Assembly: GCF_023231945.1 (NCBI RefSeq)
Contig: NZ_JAJLJH010000010.1
Location: 164,486 to 228,485, forward strand
Origin: Scleromatobacter humisilvae
Lineage (GTDB): Bacteria; Pseudomonadota; Gammaproteobacteria; Burkholderiales; Burkholderiaceae_C
Reading direction: 5' to 3'
Length of the DNA stretch: 64,000 bases
Shown here: piece by piece, positions 45,492 through 56,880 of the stretch
Layout of the letters: every line of letters starts with the position of its first letter
Position numbering within the stretch: position 1 is the stretch's first letter
Translations under genes and position numbers: made by a program
Notes under the pieces: model-generated
Told to the model about the DNA's origin: nothing
Database searches by the model: none
Seen by the model: only the letters and a program-made list of their open reading frames with translations

Positions 45492-47609
45492 CTAGGCCTT
45501 CATCCATTCGAGCTTGCCGCCCAGCCAGCGTTCGACGTGGGCCGACGCCGCGCCCGGCGCCCGCGCGAGCAGCTCGGGCGCCACTTGCCGGACGTGCGCC
45601 AGCAGCGGCGCGTCCTCCTCGAGATCGGCAAAGCGCAGCAGCTGGTCGCCCGACTGGCGCGCCCCCATGAACTCGCCCGGGCCGCGGATCTGCAGGTCGC
45701 GCCGGGCGATCTCGAAGCCGTCGGTGGTCTCGGCCATCGCCTTCAGCCGCTCCTTGCCGATCATCGACAGCGGCGGCGCATAGAGCAGCACGCAGACGCT
45801 GGCGGCGCTGCCCCGCCCCACCCGGCCGCGCAGCTGGTGCAGCTGCGCCAGGCCGAAGCGCTCGGCGTGCTCGATCACCATCAGGCTGGCGTTGGGCACG
45901 TCCACGCCCACCTCGATGACGGTGGTGGCCACGAGCACCGGCAGCTCGCCGGCCTTGAAGCGCGCCATCACGGCGGCCTTGTCGGCCGGCTTCATGCGGC
46001 CATGCAGCAGGCCGACGCCGATGCCCGGCAGCGTCTCGGCCAGCGCGGCGTGGGTGTCGGTCACGTTCTGCAGCGTCAGCGCCTCGGCCTTGCCCGCGTG
46101 TTCGGCGGCGGCGTTCTCGGCGTCCTCAGACTCCTCGATCAGCGGGCAGACCCAGTAGACCTGGCGTCCGGCGGCGATCTCGTCGCGGATGCGCTCGACG
46201 ATCTCCGGCCGCCGCGTGTCGGCGAACACGCGCGTGACGATGGGCGTGCGCCCGGGCGGCAGCTCGTCGATCGTGCTGACGTCGAGGTCGGCGAAGTAGG
46301 TCATCGCCAGCGTGCGCGGGATCGGCGTGGCCGTCATCATCAGCAGGTGCGGCTCCAGGCCCTCGATGGCCAGCTTGCGACGCAGCGCCAGCCGCTGCTG
46401 GACGCCGAAGCGGTGCTGCTCGTCGACGATGGCCAGCCCCAGGCGGGCGAATTCGACGCCCTCCTGGATGACGGCGTGGGTGCCGACGACGAGCCTGGCC
46501 GAGCCGCTGGCCGCCTGCGCCATGGCCTTCGCGCGCGCCTTGCCCTTGCGGCTGCCGCTGAGCCGGGCGACCTCGATGCCCAGCGGCTCCAGCCACTGCA
46601 CGAGCTTGGCGAAGTGCTGCTCGGCGAGAATCTCGGTGGGCGCCATCAGCGCGCACTGCCAGCCGGCGTCCATCGCGACCGCCGCGGCCAGCGCGGCCAC
46701 GACGGTCTTGCCGGCGCCCACGTCGCCCTGCAGCAGCCGGTGCATCGGCCGCGGGCCGGCGAGGTCGGCGGTGATCTCGTCGACGACCCGACGCTGCGCC
46801 CCGGTCAGGCCGAACGGCAGCACGCCCAGCAGCTTCTCGTGCAGGCCGCCGGCGCGCGGCGCGATCTCGGGCGCGCGCAGCAGCGCGCGTTCCGCGCGCG
46901 AGGCCAGTTGCGAGATCTGCTGCGCGAGCAGCTCCTCGAACTTCAGGCGCTGCGCCGCCGGATGGCTGCCGTCCTCCAGCGCGTGCAGCGAGACGTCCGC
47001 CGGCGGATGGTGCAGCGTCTCGACGGCCGCGCGCAGCGACGGCAGCCCCGCCGGCACGACCTGCGGCGGCAGCACCTCCTGCAGCGGCGCGCGCCCCAGG
47101 CTGCCGGCGATCGCCTTGCGCAGGTAGGGCTGCGGCAGCTGGGCGGTGGTCGGATAGACCGGCGTCAGCGACGACGCGAGCGGCGCGCCGGGCGTCACGG
47201 CCTTGAACGTCGGGTGCACCATCTCGCGGCCGAGGAAGCCGCCGCGGATCTCGCCGCGCACGCGCACCAGCTGCCCCGGCGCGAGCGTCTTCTGGTGCGA
47301 CGGATAGAAGTTGAGGAAGCGCAGCACCAGCTCGGCCTGCGACTCGTCCGTCATCTTGACCACGAACTGGCGCCGGCCCCGCAGCTCGACGCGCGACTCG
47401 ACGACGACGCCCTCGACCTGCACCTTCTCGCCGGTGCGCGAGCGCGCGATCGTCGTGACCTGCGTCTCGTCCTCGTAGCGCAGCGGCAGGTGCAGCGCGA
47501 GATCGATCGGACGCACGAGCCCGAGGCGCAGCAGCGCGCGCTGCGGTGCCGAGAGCTCCGCCTTCGCGGCGGGCTCGCGCGAGTCTTCGGCGACGGGCTG
47601 GTTCGACAT
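45492..47609 (-). CDS. recG: ATP-dependent DNA helicase RecG
   Basis: This 705-residue helicase has an N-terminal wedge/OB domain (about 50-160), Walker A GDVGAGKT (about 294-301), a DEQH box with VDEQHRFGVQQR (about 397), TATPIPRTLA, and the C-terminal motifs TTVIEVGVDVPNA and QLRGRVGRG. RecG drives branch migration and rescue of stalled replication forks and controls R-loops. Length and motifs are full. It is divergent from queA, with the small ORF at 47802 between them. GAGAAT lies seven bases before the ATG. Confidence 0.95.
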   Translation of the reverse strand: MSNQPVAEDSREPAAKAELSAPQRALLRLGLVRPIDLALHLPLRYEDETQVTTIARSRTGEKVQVEGVVVESRVELRGRRQFVVKMTDESQAELVLRFLNFYPSHQKTLAPGQLVRVRGEIRGGFLGREMVHPTFKAVTPGAPLASSLTPVYPTTAQLPQPYLRKAIAGSLGRAPLQEVLPPQVVPAGLPSLRAAVETLHHPPADVSLHALEDGSHPAAQRLKFEELLAQQISQLASRAERALLRAPEIAPRAGGLHEKLLGVLPFGLTGAQRRVVDEITADLAGPRPMHRLLQGDVGAGKTVVAALAAAVAMDAGWQCALMAPTEILAEQHFAKLVQWLEPLGIEVARLSGSRKGKARAKAMAQAASGSARLVVGTHAVIQEGVEFARLGLAIVDEQHRFGVQQRLALRRKLAIEGLEPHLLMMTATPIPRTLAMTYFADLDVSTIDELPPGRTPIVTRVFADTRRPEIVERIRDEIAAGRQVYWVCPLIEESEDAENAAAEHAGKAEALTLQNVTDTHAALAETLPGIGVGLLHGRMKPADKAAVMARFKAGELPVLVATTVIEVGVDVPNASLMVIEHAERFGLAQLHQLRGRVGRGSAASVCVLLYAPPLSMIGKERLKAMAETTDGFEIARRDLQIRGPGEFMGARQSGDQLLRFADLEEDAPLLAHVRQVAPELLARAPGAASAHVERWLGGKLEWMKA

Positions 47610-47801
47610 GGTCGCGATTCTCGCGCCTGCCGTGTTGTTTTCCTGGCGAGCAAAGCGGGCGAATCGAACGATTCCGAACACGCACGTACAAGCCGATACC
47701 CACCCGGCTCGATAGTTGCCTGAAAATATCGGCTGCCGCCCAGCGGCTTTTTCTCCATAACGTCCTGCCTCGCTCGACGAGCGCCGGACCTGCAGCTCAA
47801 C

Positions 47802-47927
47802 ATGCGCCTCATTGCCCGTTTCGTGTTCCTGATGGTTGCCGTCTTCGGCGTGAGCCTGGCCTTCGCGTGGGCCTGGGACAAGTCCGACGCGCCGCAGGAC
47901 ACCGTCGCCGCCCACGCCGCGAACTGA
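47802..47927 (+). CDS. Small single-pass membrane or exported protein (41 residues)
   Basis: The short frame reads [20 protein letters not shown] followed by [13 protein letters not shown] and an Ala-rich end. It is a basic start plus one hydrophobic helix, with a polar tail. It stops 25 bases before queA. The hydrophobic pattern and position between recG and queA make it plausible, but no ribosome-binding site is clear. It could be a signal peptide-like exported peptide or chance coding. Confidence 0.4.
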   Translation: MRLIARFVFLMVAVFGVSLAFAWAWDKSDAPQDTVAAHAAN

Positions 47928-47940
47928 TCGCCGTCGCGGC

Positions 47941-47946
47941 GACAAT
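47941..47946 (+). promoter_or_regulatory. Candidate -10 box (GACAAT) for queA
   Basis: GACAAT lies exactly six bases before the queA ATG, with no purine-rich ribosome-binding site between. The same box and spacing occur before tgt and the YkgJ gene, so transcription may start at the start codon itself. The -35 region is not clear. Confidence 0.4.
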
Positions 47947-47952
47947 GTCGCG

Positions 47953-49065
47953 ATGACTCGCGACGCCGTCCACCTGCCGCCGCCTTCCGGCCCTTTTCGC
48001 CTCGGCGACTTCGATTTCGAGCTGCCCGACGAGCTGGTCGCGCAGCACCCGGCGGCCGAGCGCAGCGCCTCGCGCCTGCTCGACGGCACGACCACTCCGT
48101 TCACCGACCGGATCTTCCGCGACTTCCCGCGCCTGCTGAACCCGGGCGATCTGCTCGTGTTCAACGACACCCGCGTGATCAAGGCGCGGCTGTTCGGCGC
48201 CAAGGCCACGGGCGGCGGCGTCGAGGTGCTGGTCGAGCGCGTCCTGCCGCCGAACGACGCCTGGGCCCACATCCGCGCCAGCAAGTCGCCCAAGCCGGGC
48301 AGCGCGCTCACGTTCGGCGACGCGGCCGCCGGCACGGCGTTCGAGGTGCAGGTGCTCGGGCGCTGCGGGCCGGAGGACTCGATGTTCCACCTGCGCTTCC
48401 CGGGCGACGTCTTCGCGCTGCTCGAACAGCACGGCCACGTGCCGTTGCCGCCCTACATCGCGCACGCCGACGAGGCCGACGACGTGCGGCGCTACCAGAC
48501 CGTCTTCGCCGACCGCCCCGGCGCCGTGGCCGCGCCCACGGCGGCATTGCACTTCGACGAGGCGCTGCTGGCGGAGATCGCGGCGCGCGGCGTGCAGTCG
48601 GCACGCGTCACGCTGCACGTGGGCGCGGGCACCTTCCAGCCGGTGCGCAGCGAGGATCTGGGCCAGCACCAGATGCACACCGAGTGGTTCGACGTGCCGC
48701 AGGCCACCGTCGACGCCGTGCTGCGCGCGCGCGCCGCGGCCGGGCGCGTCGTCGCGATCGGCACGACCACCGTGCGCGCGCTCGAGTCGGCCGCCACCGC
48801 CGCGACCCAGGCCGGCTCGCCCGGGTCGCTGCGGGCCGGCCCGGGCGAGACGCGCATCTTCATCACGCCGGGCTACCAGTTCCAGGTTGTCGACCGCCTG
48901 GTGACCAACTTCCACCTGCCCAAGAGCACGCTGATGATGCTGGTGAGCGCGTTCTCCGGCATGGAGCGCATCCGCGCGCTGTACGCGCACGCGATCGCGC
49001 AGCGCTACCGCTTCTTCAGCTACGGCGACGCGATGCTGCTCGATCGCGTCGATCCGGCGGCCTGA
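47953..49065 (+). CDS. queA: tRNA preQ1(34) S-adenosylmethionine ribosyltransferase-isomerase
   Basis: The 370-residue protein has the QueA pattern: [83 protein letters not shown], and [23 protein letters not shown] split over the C-terminus. It transfers a ribosyl unit from SAM to preQ1 at tRNA position 34, giving epoxyqueuosine. The pathway partner tgt is encoded 1.6 kb downstream on the same strand, separated by a LysR gene and a small exported protein, whereas the two are usually adjacent. Confidence 0.95.
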   Translation: MTRDAVHLPPPSGPFRLGDFDFELPDELVAQHPAAERSASRLLDGTTTPFTDRIFRDFPRLLNPGDLLVFNDTRVIKARLFGAKATGGGVEVLVERVLPPNDAWAHIRASKSPKPGSALTFGDAAAGTAFEVQVLGRCGPEDSMFHLRFPGDVFALLEQHGHVPLPPYIAHADEADDVRRYQTVFADRPGAVAAPTAALHFDEALLAEIAARGVQSARVTLHVGAGTFQPVRSEDLGQHQMHTEWFDVPQATVDAVLRARAAAGRVVAIGTTTVRALESAATAATQAGSPGSLRAGPGETRIFITPGYQFQVVDRLVTNFHLPKSTLMMLVSAFSGMERIRALYAHAIAQRYRFFSYGDAMLLDRVDPAA

Positions 49066-50013
49066 TCAGCAGCTCTCGCAACCCGCGGCCGCGAGCCACG
49101 GATCGCGCTGGTTCTGGCCGAACGTGGCCAGCAGGAAGTCGACGAACGCGCGCGTGCGCATCGGCACGTGCTTGCGCGTGGGCATCGCGGCGAACAGCGT
49201 CACCGTGCGCATGTGCCATTGCGGCAGCACGCGCTCCAGCGCCTGCTCCATCAACGCATCCTCGGCCATGAAGGACGGCAGGCCGGCGATGCCCATGCCG
49301 GCGAGCGCCGCGGCGTAGAGCGTGTCGCTGTGCATCGTCATCAGCGGCGGCAGCTTCTGCAGCTCCACCAACTCCGGGTCGCCGCCGCCCCACGCCGGGG
49401 TGAAGGTCAGTTCGCGCTGCTCGCTGGGCGGGATCGGCATCAGCGTGTCGTGGCTGGCGAGGTCGCGCGGATGCCGGGGGCGGCCGTGCTGGTCGAGGTA
49501 TTCCGGCGTGGCGCACAGCACGACTTCCGCCGTGGCGATGCGACGCGCGATGAACGCGCCTTCGATCGGCTTGGCGCGCTGCACGATGATCGTCACGTCG
49601 TGGTTCTCGTCCGGCGTCTCCACCGACGCCGACACGGTGAGCTCCAGCGACACCTTCGGGTGCAGCGCGCGGAAGCGCGGCAGGTGCTTGGCGAGCTGGT
49701 GCACGGCGAAGCCGGGCGGCACCAGCACGCATAGCCGGCCGCGCGCCTCGGCCGTCGCGATGCCGGCGACGGCCTCGGCGTCGTCCACCTCGCTCAGGAT
49801 GCTGCGCACGCGTTCCAGGTACTCCTCGCCGACATCGGTCAGCGCGAGGCGGCGCGTCGTGCGATTGATCAGGCGGGCGCCGAGGTGCTCCTCGAGCTCG
49901 GCGACCAGGCGGGTCGCGACGGCCGGTGCGATGTCGAGCGCGTTGGCAGCCTTGGCGAAACCGCCGGCATCGATGACGCGGGAAAACACCCGCATGGCGC
50001 GAAGCTGATCCAT
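49066..50013 (-). CDS. LysR-family transcriptional regulator
   Basis: The 315-residue protein starts MDQLRAMRVFSRVIDAGGFA with the LysR helix-turn-helix to about residue 62, then an effector domain (about 90-300) of the DmlR/PtrR-like group (VSLELTVSASVETPDENHDV). It is convergent with queA (stops adjacent) and divergent from the DUF4148-like gene at 50193, which it may control. The C-terminus ends with a CESC pair, an unusual feature. Confidence 0.87.
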   Translation of the reverse strand: MDQLRAMRVFSRVIDAGGFAKAANALDIAPAVATRLVAELEEHLGARLINRTTRRLALTDVGEEYLERVRSILSEVDDAEAVAGIATAEARGRLCVLVPPGFAVHQLAKHLPRFRALHPKVSLELTVSASVETPDENHDVTIIVQRAKPIEGAFIARRIATAEVVLCATPEYLDQHGRPRHPRDLASHDTLMPIPPSEQRELTFTPAWGGGDPELVELQKLPPLMTMHSDTLYAAALAGMGIAGLPSFMAEDALMEQALERVLPQWHMRTVTLFAAMPTRKHVPMRTRAFVDFLLATFGQNQRDPWLAAAGCESC

Positions 50014-50192
50014 CTGATTCTTTCCGAAACGGGAATAAACAATTCTACGGTCGCTTCTTTATCCCCGAAGTCCTCAGGAATACAGTGAATACATCGATGA
50101 AGCGCACACACCCACGCGTCACCGAGGCCCGGTGAAAGCCCTCAAGGCGATTCTCCGGACATCCTCAAAACCGTTGAAGAAAGAAGTTCATC

Positions 50193-51765
<1,573 letters not shown>

Positions 51766-51772
51766 CGACCCG

Positions 51773-51809
51773 AAAAAAAGCGCCTGCTCGACCTCCGTCG
51801 AACAGGCGC
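51773..51809 (-). terminator. Strong Rho-independent terminator for the cyclophilin-like gene
   Basis: On the minus strand GCGCCTGTTCGAC pairs with GTCGAGCAGGCGC (one weak pair) around GGAG and is followed by seven T residues. It ends the convergent minus-strand gene and also lies just after tgt. Confidence 0.85.
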
Positions 51810-51830
51810 CTTCGATGGCCTCTGGCAGGC

Positions 51831-52805
51831 TTACTGCGTCTGCGCGGCCGAGATGACCGTCACGTTGGGCACCGGCACGCACGAGCCGTCGTTGATCCCG
51901 ACGAGGGTCGGGCAGACGCTGGTGCCGCCCTGAGCGATCGCGGCGATCTGCGTGAGGATCGCCTGGCTGCCGCTGACGTCGGCGAACACGGCGTAGCCGG
52001 GGCCGGAGGTCGTGTCGAAGGCCGCCGAGTTGTTCTTCACGTTGAAGAAGAAGCCGGAGGTGGCCGAGTTCGCCGCGGCGGTGCGGGCCATCGCCGCGGT
52101 CCATTGCACGTTGGTTCCGCCCGTCGTCTCGAGTGCGATCGGTGCGAACGTGCCCGCCTTGGCGGCCGGCAGCGTGCCGCTGGTCGCGGCGCCGTAGGTG
52201 CCGCCCTGGATGACGTCGTATTCGGGGCCCGCTTGCGGGTTGTTGAAGTCCACCACGCGATGGAAGATCGTGCCGGCGTAGAAGCCGTTGGTGGGGCTCG
52301 TGCCCGAATTCACGTACGCCAGGAAGTTGTCGACCGTGATCGGCGCGACGTTGCCCTTCAAATTGAAGACGATCGTGCCGTTGATGCTGCCGCTCGGGCC
52401 GCCCGTGACGGTCATCGTGACGATCGGCGGCAGCACGGTGAGCGGCTGCTGCGCGATGGTGCCGCCGTTGGACACCGCGAGGATGGTGCTCGAATAGGCG
52501 CCGGACGGCGTGCACGAGAAGTACGCGGTGGTGTCCGAGCTGGCAGTGGGCGCCGCGGTCAGGCGCGTCGCGTTCTTGCAGCCGCTGGCCTGCAGGTTGA
52601 GATTGCTGAGGTTCGTGCCGACGATGGTGACGAGCGCCGGCGTGCCGTACTTCGTGGCCGCGACGGTCATCGAACTCACCGTGGCGGTGGCGGAGTTGCC
52701 GCCGCCGCCGCCGCCGCAGGCGGTGAGTGCGGCGAGCGTGGCGGCCGTCAGGGCGCCCGCGACTAGGGTGTGCGCGGACGCGGAGACGTTGAAGCGTTTC
52801 TGCAT
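51831..52805 (-). CDS. Cyclophilin-type peptidylprolyl isomerase lipoprotein
   Basis: The 324-residue protein has a lipoprotein signal (AALTAC with lipidated Cys) followed by a glycine run. An Ig/IPT-like domain follows (about 40-125: PALVTIVGTNLSNLNLQ) and then a cyclophilin domain (about 135-300) with TVDNFLAYVNSG, GTIFHRVVDF, IQGGTY and FFFNVKNNS. The cyclophilin core is recognisable, but the catalytic arginine-loop FHR is followed by a divergent sequence (FHRVVD), so activity is likely but not certain. It should help fold proteins in the periplasm, anchored in a membrane. The ATG at 52805 has no clear Shine-Dalgarno sequence. Confidence 0.82.
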   Translation of the reverse strand: MQKRFNVSASAHTLVAGALTAATLAALTACGGGGGGNSATATVSSMTVAATKYGTPALVTIVGTNLSNLNLQASGCKNATRLTAAPTASSDTTAYFSCTPSGAYSSTILAVSNGGTIAQQPLTVLPPIVTMTVTGGPSGSINGTIVFNLKGNVAPITVDNFLAYVNSGTSPTNGFYAGTIFHRVVDFNNPQAGPEYDVIQGGTYGAATSGTLPAAKAGTFAPIALETTGGTNVQWTAAMARTAAANSATSGFFFNVKNNSAAFDTTSGPGYAVFADVSGSQAILTQIAAIAQGGTSVCPTLVGINDGSCVPVPNVTVISAAQTQ

Positions 52806-52924
52806 GATGGGAGGTTGAGCCAAAAGCGACGATGGTAGGCGATGCCGGGGCGTCACACTGTTAAGTGATCGTTAATGATGAGCAGCGTGGCGGCCGCGCC
52901 ACCGTGCGGGTAAGCTGGCTTCGC

Positions 52925-53422
52925 ATGACTGGCCCGCCGCACCCCGTCTGGACCGCGCTCAAGACCGTCGGCCGCGGCGCGGTCGCGTTGTTGATCCTGT
53001 TCGAACAATGGGGCTGGCTTCCGCTCGCGCGGGCGCTTGGGCAACTGGCGCGCTGGTCCGTCGTCGCACGCCTCGAACGGCGCATCGCCGCGCTCGGCCC
53101 GCGCGTCGCGCTCGCCGTGCTGTTCGTGCCGGCGCTCGCGTTGCTGCCGATCAAGCTGGCCGCGCTCTGGTTCGTCGCGCTCGGCCGCGTGGCGTTGGGA
53201 CTGGCGGTGCTCGTCGTCGCCAAGCTGCTCGGCACCGCGCTGGTCGCCCGCCTGTACCTGTTGACGCAGCCGCAACTGATGCGCCTGGGATGGTTCGCGC
53301 GGATGCACGGCCGCTGGATCGCCTGGAAGACACGCATCGTCGCCAGCCTGGTGGAATCGCCGGGCTGGGTTGCCGCGCGCGCGTGGGCGCTGCGCGTGCG
53401 CGCGCGCTGGCCGTCGCGCTGA
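52925..53422 (+). CDS. Membrane protein of unknown function
   Basis: The 165-residue protein has two to three hydrophobic segments (about 15-35, 60-78, 82-102) and a basic, Trp/Arg-rich C-terminus. No family is recognised. It starts at an ATG at 52925; an upstream ATG at 52865 would add a polar stretch. It is divergent from the cyclophilin-like gene and convergent with the acyltransferase gene, 22 bases apart. Confidence 0.6.
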   Translation: MTGPPHPVWTALKTVGRGAVALLILFEQWGWLPLARALGQLARWSVVARLERRIAALGPRVALAVLFVPALALLPIKLAALWFVALGRVALGLAVLVVAKLLGTALVARLYLLTQPQLMRLGWFARMHGRWIAWKTRIVASLVESPGWVAARAWALRVRARWPSR

Positions 53423-53444
53423 GCGGCGATCGGTCGCGCGCCGG

Positions 53445-55343
53445 TCAGACGACCTTGGTCGCGAGCAGTTGGCCAACCTCGTGGTGCAGGGCCTCGGGCG
53501 TGACGGCCTCGGCCGCGATGCCGCGGCCCACGTTCAGGCCGACGCGGCTGAACAGGCCGCGGCGGAACGGCTTGCTCATCGCCGTGCCTTCGACCCTCGA
53601 GAAGAACGAGCCCCACAGGTTCTGCAACGCCAGCGGGATCACTGGCACCGGACGTTGCTCGAGGATGCGCATCACGCCGCCCTTGAACGGCTTGAGCGTG
53701 CCGTCGTCGGTGATGCCGCCTTCCGGGAAGATGCCCAGCAGGTCGCCTTCGGCCAGCACCTGGTCGGCGGCCACGAACGCGGCGTCGTAGGCCGCGGGAT
53801 CCTCGTTCTTCGGCGCGATCGGGATCGCCTTGGCGAGGCGGAAGAACAGGCCCAGACCCGGCGTGCGGAAGATGCGCGAATCCATCAGGAAGCGGATCGG
53901 CCGCGGGCTGGCCGCCATCAGCAGCACCGGGTCGACGAAGCTCACGTGGTTGCACACGATGATGGCGGGGCCGGTGGTCGGGATGTTGGTGTCGCCCTGG
54001 ATGCGGAAGCGGTACACGGTGCGCGTCAGCACGAAGGCGATGAAGCGCAACAGGTACTCGGGCACCAGGCAGAAGATGTAGCCCGCGACGAGCGCGTTGG
54101 CGATGCCCGTGATCAGGAAGACGCCGCCGATGCTGACGCCGAAGTGCAGCAGCGCGCCGGCGATCAGCGAACTGGCGATCATGAACAGCGCGTTGAGGAT
54201 GTTGTTCGCAGCAATGATGCGAGCGCGGTGGCTAGGAAGCGCTCGCATCTGGATCAACGCGTACATCGGCACGCTGTAGAGCCCGGCGCTCAACGACAGC
54301 ATGAACAGATCGATCATCGGCCGCACGTGCTGGCCCTGGCCCAGGAAGCCCGCCAGCGTCCACAGCTCGGCGGCCGGCGCCGCGAGATGGTGGACAGCGA
54401 AATACAGGTCCACCGCGAAGACGCTCATGCCGATCGCGCCCAGCGGCACCAGCCCGATCTCCACCTGCCGTCGCGACAGCATCTCGCACATCAGCGAGCC
54501 GATGCCCACGCCCACCGAGAACAGCACGAGCAGCAGCGACGCGACGTGGACGTCTCCGTGCAGCACGTCCTTGGCGAAGGACGGGAACTGCGACAGGAAG
54601 GTTGCGCCGAAGAACCACATCCACGAGATGCCCAGCAGCGATCGGAACACGACGATGTCGGTGCGCGCCAGCCGCAGGTTGCGCAGGGTCTCGGACACCG
54701 GGTTCCAGTTGATCCTCAGCACGGCGTCGTGCGGGGGCGTCGGCGGGATCGCCTGCGCCGTCAGTCGGCCGATCACGGCGATAGCCAGGCAGGCGCCGCC
54801 GGCGAGCTCCGGCCCTATGCCGGGCACGACCACCAGCAGCCCGCCCGCCAACTGCCCCAGCAGGATCGCGACGAACGTGCCCATCTCGACCATGCCGTTG
54901 CCGCCTGTGATCTCCTGGTCGTTGAGATGCTGCGGCAGGTAGGCGTACTTGACCGGGCCGAACAGCGTGGAGTGCACGCCCATCAGGAACAGGCACAGCA
55001 GCAGCACCGGCACCAGCTGGCCGACGAAGCCCCAGAGCGCCAGCAGCATGATGAGGATCTCGAAGGACTTGATGAAGCGCATCATCGAGGCCTTGTCGTA
55101 CTTGTCGGCCAGCTGGCCGCTGGTGGCCGACAGCAGCACGAACGGCAGGATGAACACCGCGCTGATGACGAGCCCGGCCTTGTCGGACGGCAGCCACGAG
55201 ACCTGCAGCTGGTAGGTGACGAGCACCGTGAACGCGAACTTCAGGACGTTGTCGTTGCCCGCGCCGAAGAACTGCGTCCAGAAGAACGGCGCGAATCGAC
55301 GCTGCCGCAGGAGCGCGAACTGGCTGGGGTGGGATTGGCTCAT
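53445..55343 (-). CDS. MFS transporter fused to a PlsC-type acyltransferase (LplT-Aas-like)
   Basis: The 632-residue protein has an N-terminal MFS of the LplT type (about 1-400, with FFGAGNDNVLKFAFTVLVTY and GVHSTLFGPVKYAYLPQHL) and a C-terminal 1-acylglycerol-phosphate acyltransferase domain (about 420-620). The acyltransferase has the HX4D motif NHVSFVD near 464 and GIFPEGGITDDG. The acyl-ACP synthetase domain of full Aas fusions is absent. The pair would flip lysophospholipids inward and re-acylate them, repairing membrane lipids. AGGA ten bases upstream supports the ATG at 55343. Confidence 0.88.
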   Translation of the reverse strand: MSQSHPSQFALLRQRRFAPFFWTQFFGAGNDNVLKFAFTVLVTYQLQVSWLPSDKAGLVISAVFILPFVLLSATSGQLADKYDKASMMRFIKSFEILIMLLALWGFVGQLVPVLLLCLFLMGVHSTLFGPVKYAYLPQHLNDQEITGGNGMVEMGTFVAILLGQLAGGLLVVVPGIGPELAGGACLAIAVIGRLTAQAIPPTPPHDAVLRINWNPVSETLRNLRLARTDIVVFRSLLGISWMWFFGATFLSQFPSFAKDVLHGDVHVASLLLVLFSVGVGIGSLMCEMLSRRQVEIGLVPLGAIGMSVFAVDLYFAVHHLAAPAAELWTLAGFLGQGQHVRPMIDLFMLSLSAGLYSVPMYALIQMRALPSHRARIIAANNILNALFMIASSLIAGALLHFGVSIGGVFLITGIANALVAGYIFCLVPEYLLRFIAFVLTRTVYRFRIQGDTNIPTTGPAIIVCNHVSFVDPVLLMAASPRPIRFLMDSRIFRTPGLGLFFRLAKAIPIAPKNEDPAAYDAAFVAADQVLAEGDLLGIFPEGGITDDGTLKPFKGGVMRILEQRPVPVIPLALQNLWGSFFSRVEGTAMSKPFRRGLFSRVGLNVGRGIAAEAVTPEALHHEVGQLLATKVV

Positions 55344-55448
55344 GGGAACGGCTTCCTGTGACGCTGAGCGCCGGTTGGCGGAACTGTAGCCGCAGGCCGG
55401 CGCGAGCGCCTGCGGCGTCACCCTCGATTTGCGGGCGTATGTCCGCGC

Positions 55449-56333
55449 TCAGCGCACGACGGTGGGCGGGCCGGCGATCTGCGTGCGCTGCATCCACGCG
55501 AACATCGATTCGACGGTCACCGTCTCGATGTGGTCGCTGAAGCGCTTGGCGTTCGGGTGGTCGTCGAACGCGACGTTGGCGCGCGTGATGCGTCCGCCCA
55601 GGCGCGTGAGCGCGTCGATGTGCAGCACCGTGGGTTGGTAATCGTGCAGCTGCAGCCAGGCCTGCGCGCGCTCGCGCGTGCTGGCGGCCGGGTCGAGCGA
55701 GCCAGCCAGTGTCTCGAGGGCCCACTGGTTGCTCTGCTGGTACTTCGTCGACCAGGGATAGGCGACGACGCTGTAGGCCGGCGTGTGCCATTGCACGAGG
55801 CGCTGGTCGTCGGCCAGCACCTGCATCAGGGCGGCCTGCACCTCGGGCGCCGGCACGACGTAGGCGGCCTCGTAACGGAACGGGCGATCGAGGAAGAACT
55901 CGGCGAGGCCCTGGCGGAACACGGCGGCGTCCGCGGTGCCGCATTGGTTGAGCTTGTGGACGATGCGCCAGGTGCCTCGCGTCGTCGGCCGCACGATCAG
56001 GCCGTCGGTCGACGGCACGCCGATCTGGCCCATGACGGCGGAACGGCTGGTGAACGCTTGCGGCGGCGGCGTGTCCTCCCGGTAGGCGAATGCGAGGTGC
56101 GACCAGTTGAGGCCGTACTTGCGCAAGTCCTGTCCCGCGCGCGCGACGATCACCACCTGCGCGCCGCTGGCGTCCAGGCTCTGCTGCAGGCGCTCGGCCA
56201 AGCCTAGCGCACGCGTCATGCTGACGGTGTCGGGCGGCGCGTTGTCGCAGGTCTGGCCGGCGGTCGCTACCGTGGCGGTGGCGATCGCCAGGGCGGCGAT
56301 CAGCGCGCGAATCAGGCGTCGGGCGGCGCTCAT
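55449..56333 (-). CDS. Exported DUF2145 protein
   Basis: The 294-residue protein has a signal peptide (LIAALAIATATVATAGQTC) and the DUF2145 pattern: VVIVARAGQDLRKYGLNWSH, GTWRIVHKLNQCG, FFLDRPFRYEAAYVVP and YSVVAYPWSTKYQQSNQWAL. The family has no proven function and is often next to a small membrane protein, as here. The ATG overlaps the stop of the upstream gene (ATGA at 56330-56333). Confidence 0.82.
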   Translation of the reverse strand: MSAARRLIRALIAALAIATATVATAGQTCDNAPPDTVSMTRALGLAERLQQSLDASGAQVVIVARAGQDLRKYGLNWSHLAFAYREDTPPPQAFTSRSAVMGQIGVPSTDGLIVRPTTRGTWRIVHKLNQCGTADAAVFRQGLAEFFLDRPFRYEAAYVVPAPEVQAALMQVLADDQRLVQWHTPAYSVVAYPWSTKYQQSNQWALETLAGSLDPAASTRERAQAWLQLHDYQPTVLHIDALTRLGGRITRANVAFDDHPNAKRFSDHIETVTVESMFAWMQRTQIAGPPTVVR

Positions 56334-56755
56334 CGCGACACCCGCTGGTTGTACGACAGCGAGCGGCCGACCTCGTTCGGAATGAACGCGATCACCCGGC
56401 CGGCGTTGCTGAGCACCATGCCGGTCGCGACGGCGGTGACGACGACGACGGTGCCCACCGCCACGGCCGCGGTGCCGACCACCCTCCCGGCAAAGCAGAT
56501 GCTGCCCTTCACGCCGTCGGCGACGTTCTCGACGATCCACACGGTGCCTTCCGCACTCGCCTCGACGCCGGTGACCACGATCGAGCCGACGCCGGCCACG
56601 AGGATGACCGGCAGCGCGACGGAAATCGCGACGGGCACCAGCGAGGCCTCGCTGAGTTCGCCGGACGACTCGGCCTGCACGTTGGCGCTGACGGTCAGCA
56701 AGATGGCGGCAGAGATGGCTGCGAGGCGGCAGCGGATGGCAGACGGAGGTTTCAC
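56330..56755 (-). CDS. Small exported or membrane protein paired with DUF2145
   Basis: The 141-residue product (starting at a GTG at 56753-56755) has a signal sequence (LAAISAAILLTVSANVQAE) and two Val/Ala/Gly-rich hydrophobic stretches (VAISVALPVILVAGVGSIVV, VGTAAVAVGTVVVVTAVAT). It ends NQRVSR. The GTG start lies inside a parS-like site. A longer frame reaches an ATG at 56812 but gives no better signal peptide. Its stop overlaps the DUF2145 start, so the two genes are translated together. Confidence 0.65.
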   Translation of the reverse strand: MKPPSAIRCRLAAISAAILLTVSANVQAESSGELSEASLVPVAISVALPVILVAGVGSIVVTGVEASAEGTVWIVENVADGVKGSICFAGRVVGTAAVAVGTVVVVTAVATGMVLSNAGRVIAFIPNEVGRSLSYNQRVSR

Positions 56756-56763
56756 GTGAAGCA
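56748..56763. other. parS: parS-like centromere site
   Basis: GGTTTCACGTGAAGCA matches the consensus TGTTTCACGTGAAACA at 14 of 16 positions. It overlaps the GTG start of the small gene at 56330-56755. Confidence 0.6.
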
Positions 56764-56880
56764 ATCGCAGTGGAGAGGTGGCGATGTTGCGCACCTGCGG
56801 ACTGCCGGGCAACGGGATTGCGACGAGTGCCTCGACTCGCGTCGTAAGGTATCGTCCATGAATACTTTCAGCCGCTGCAC

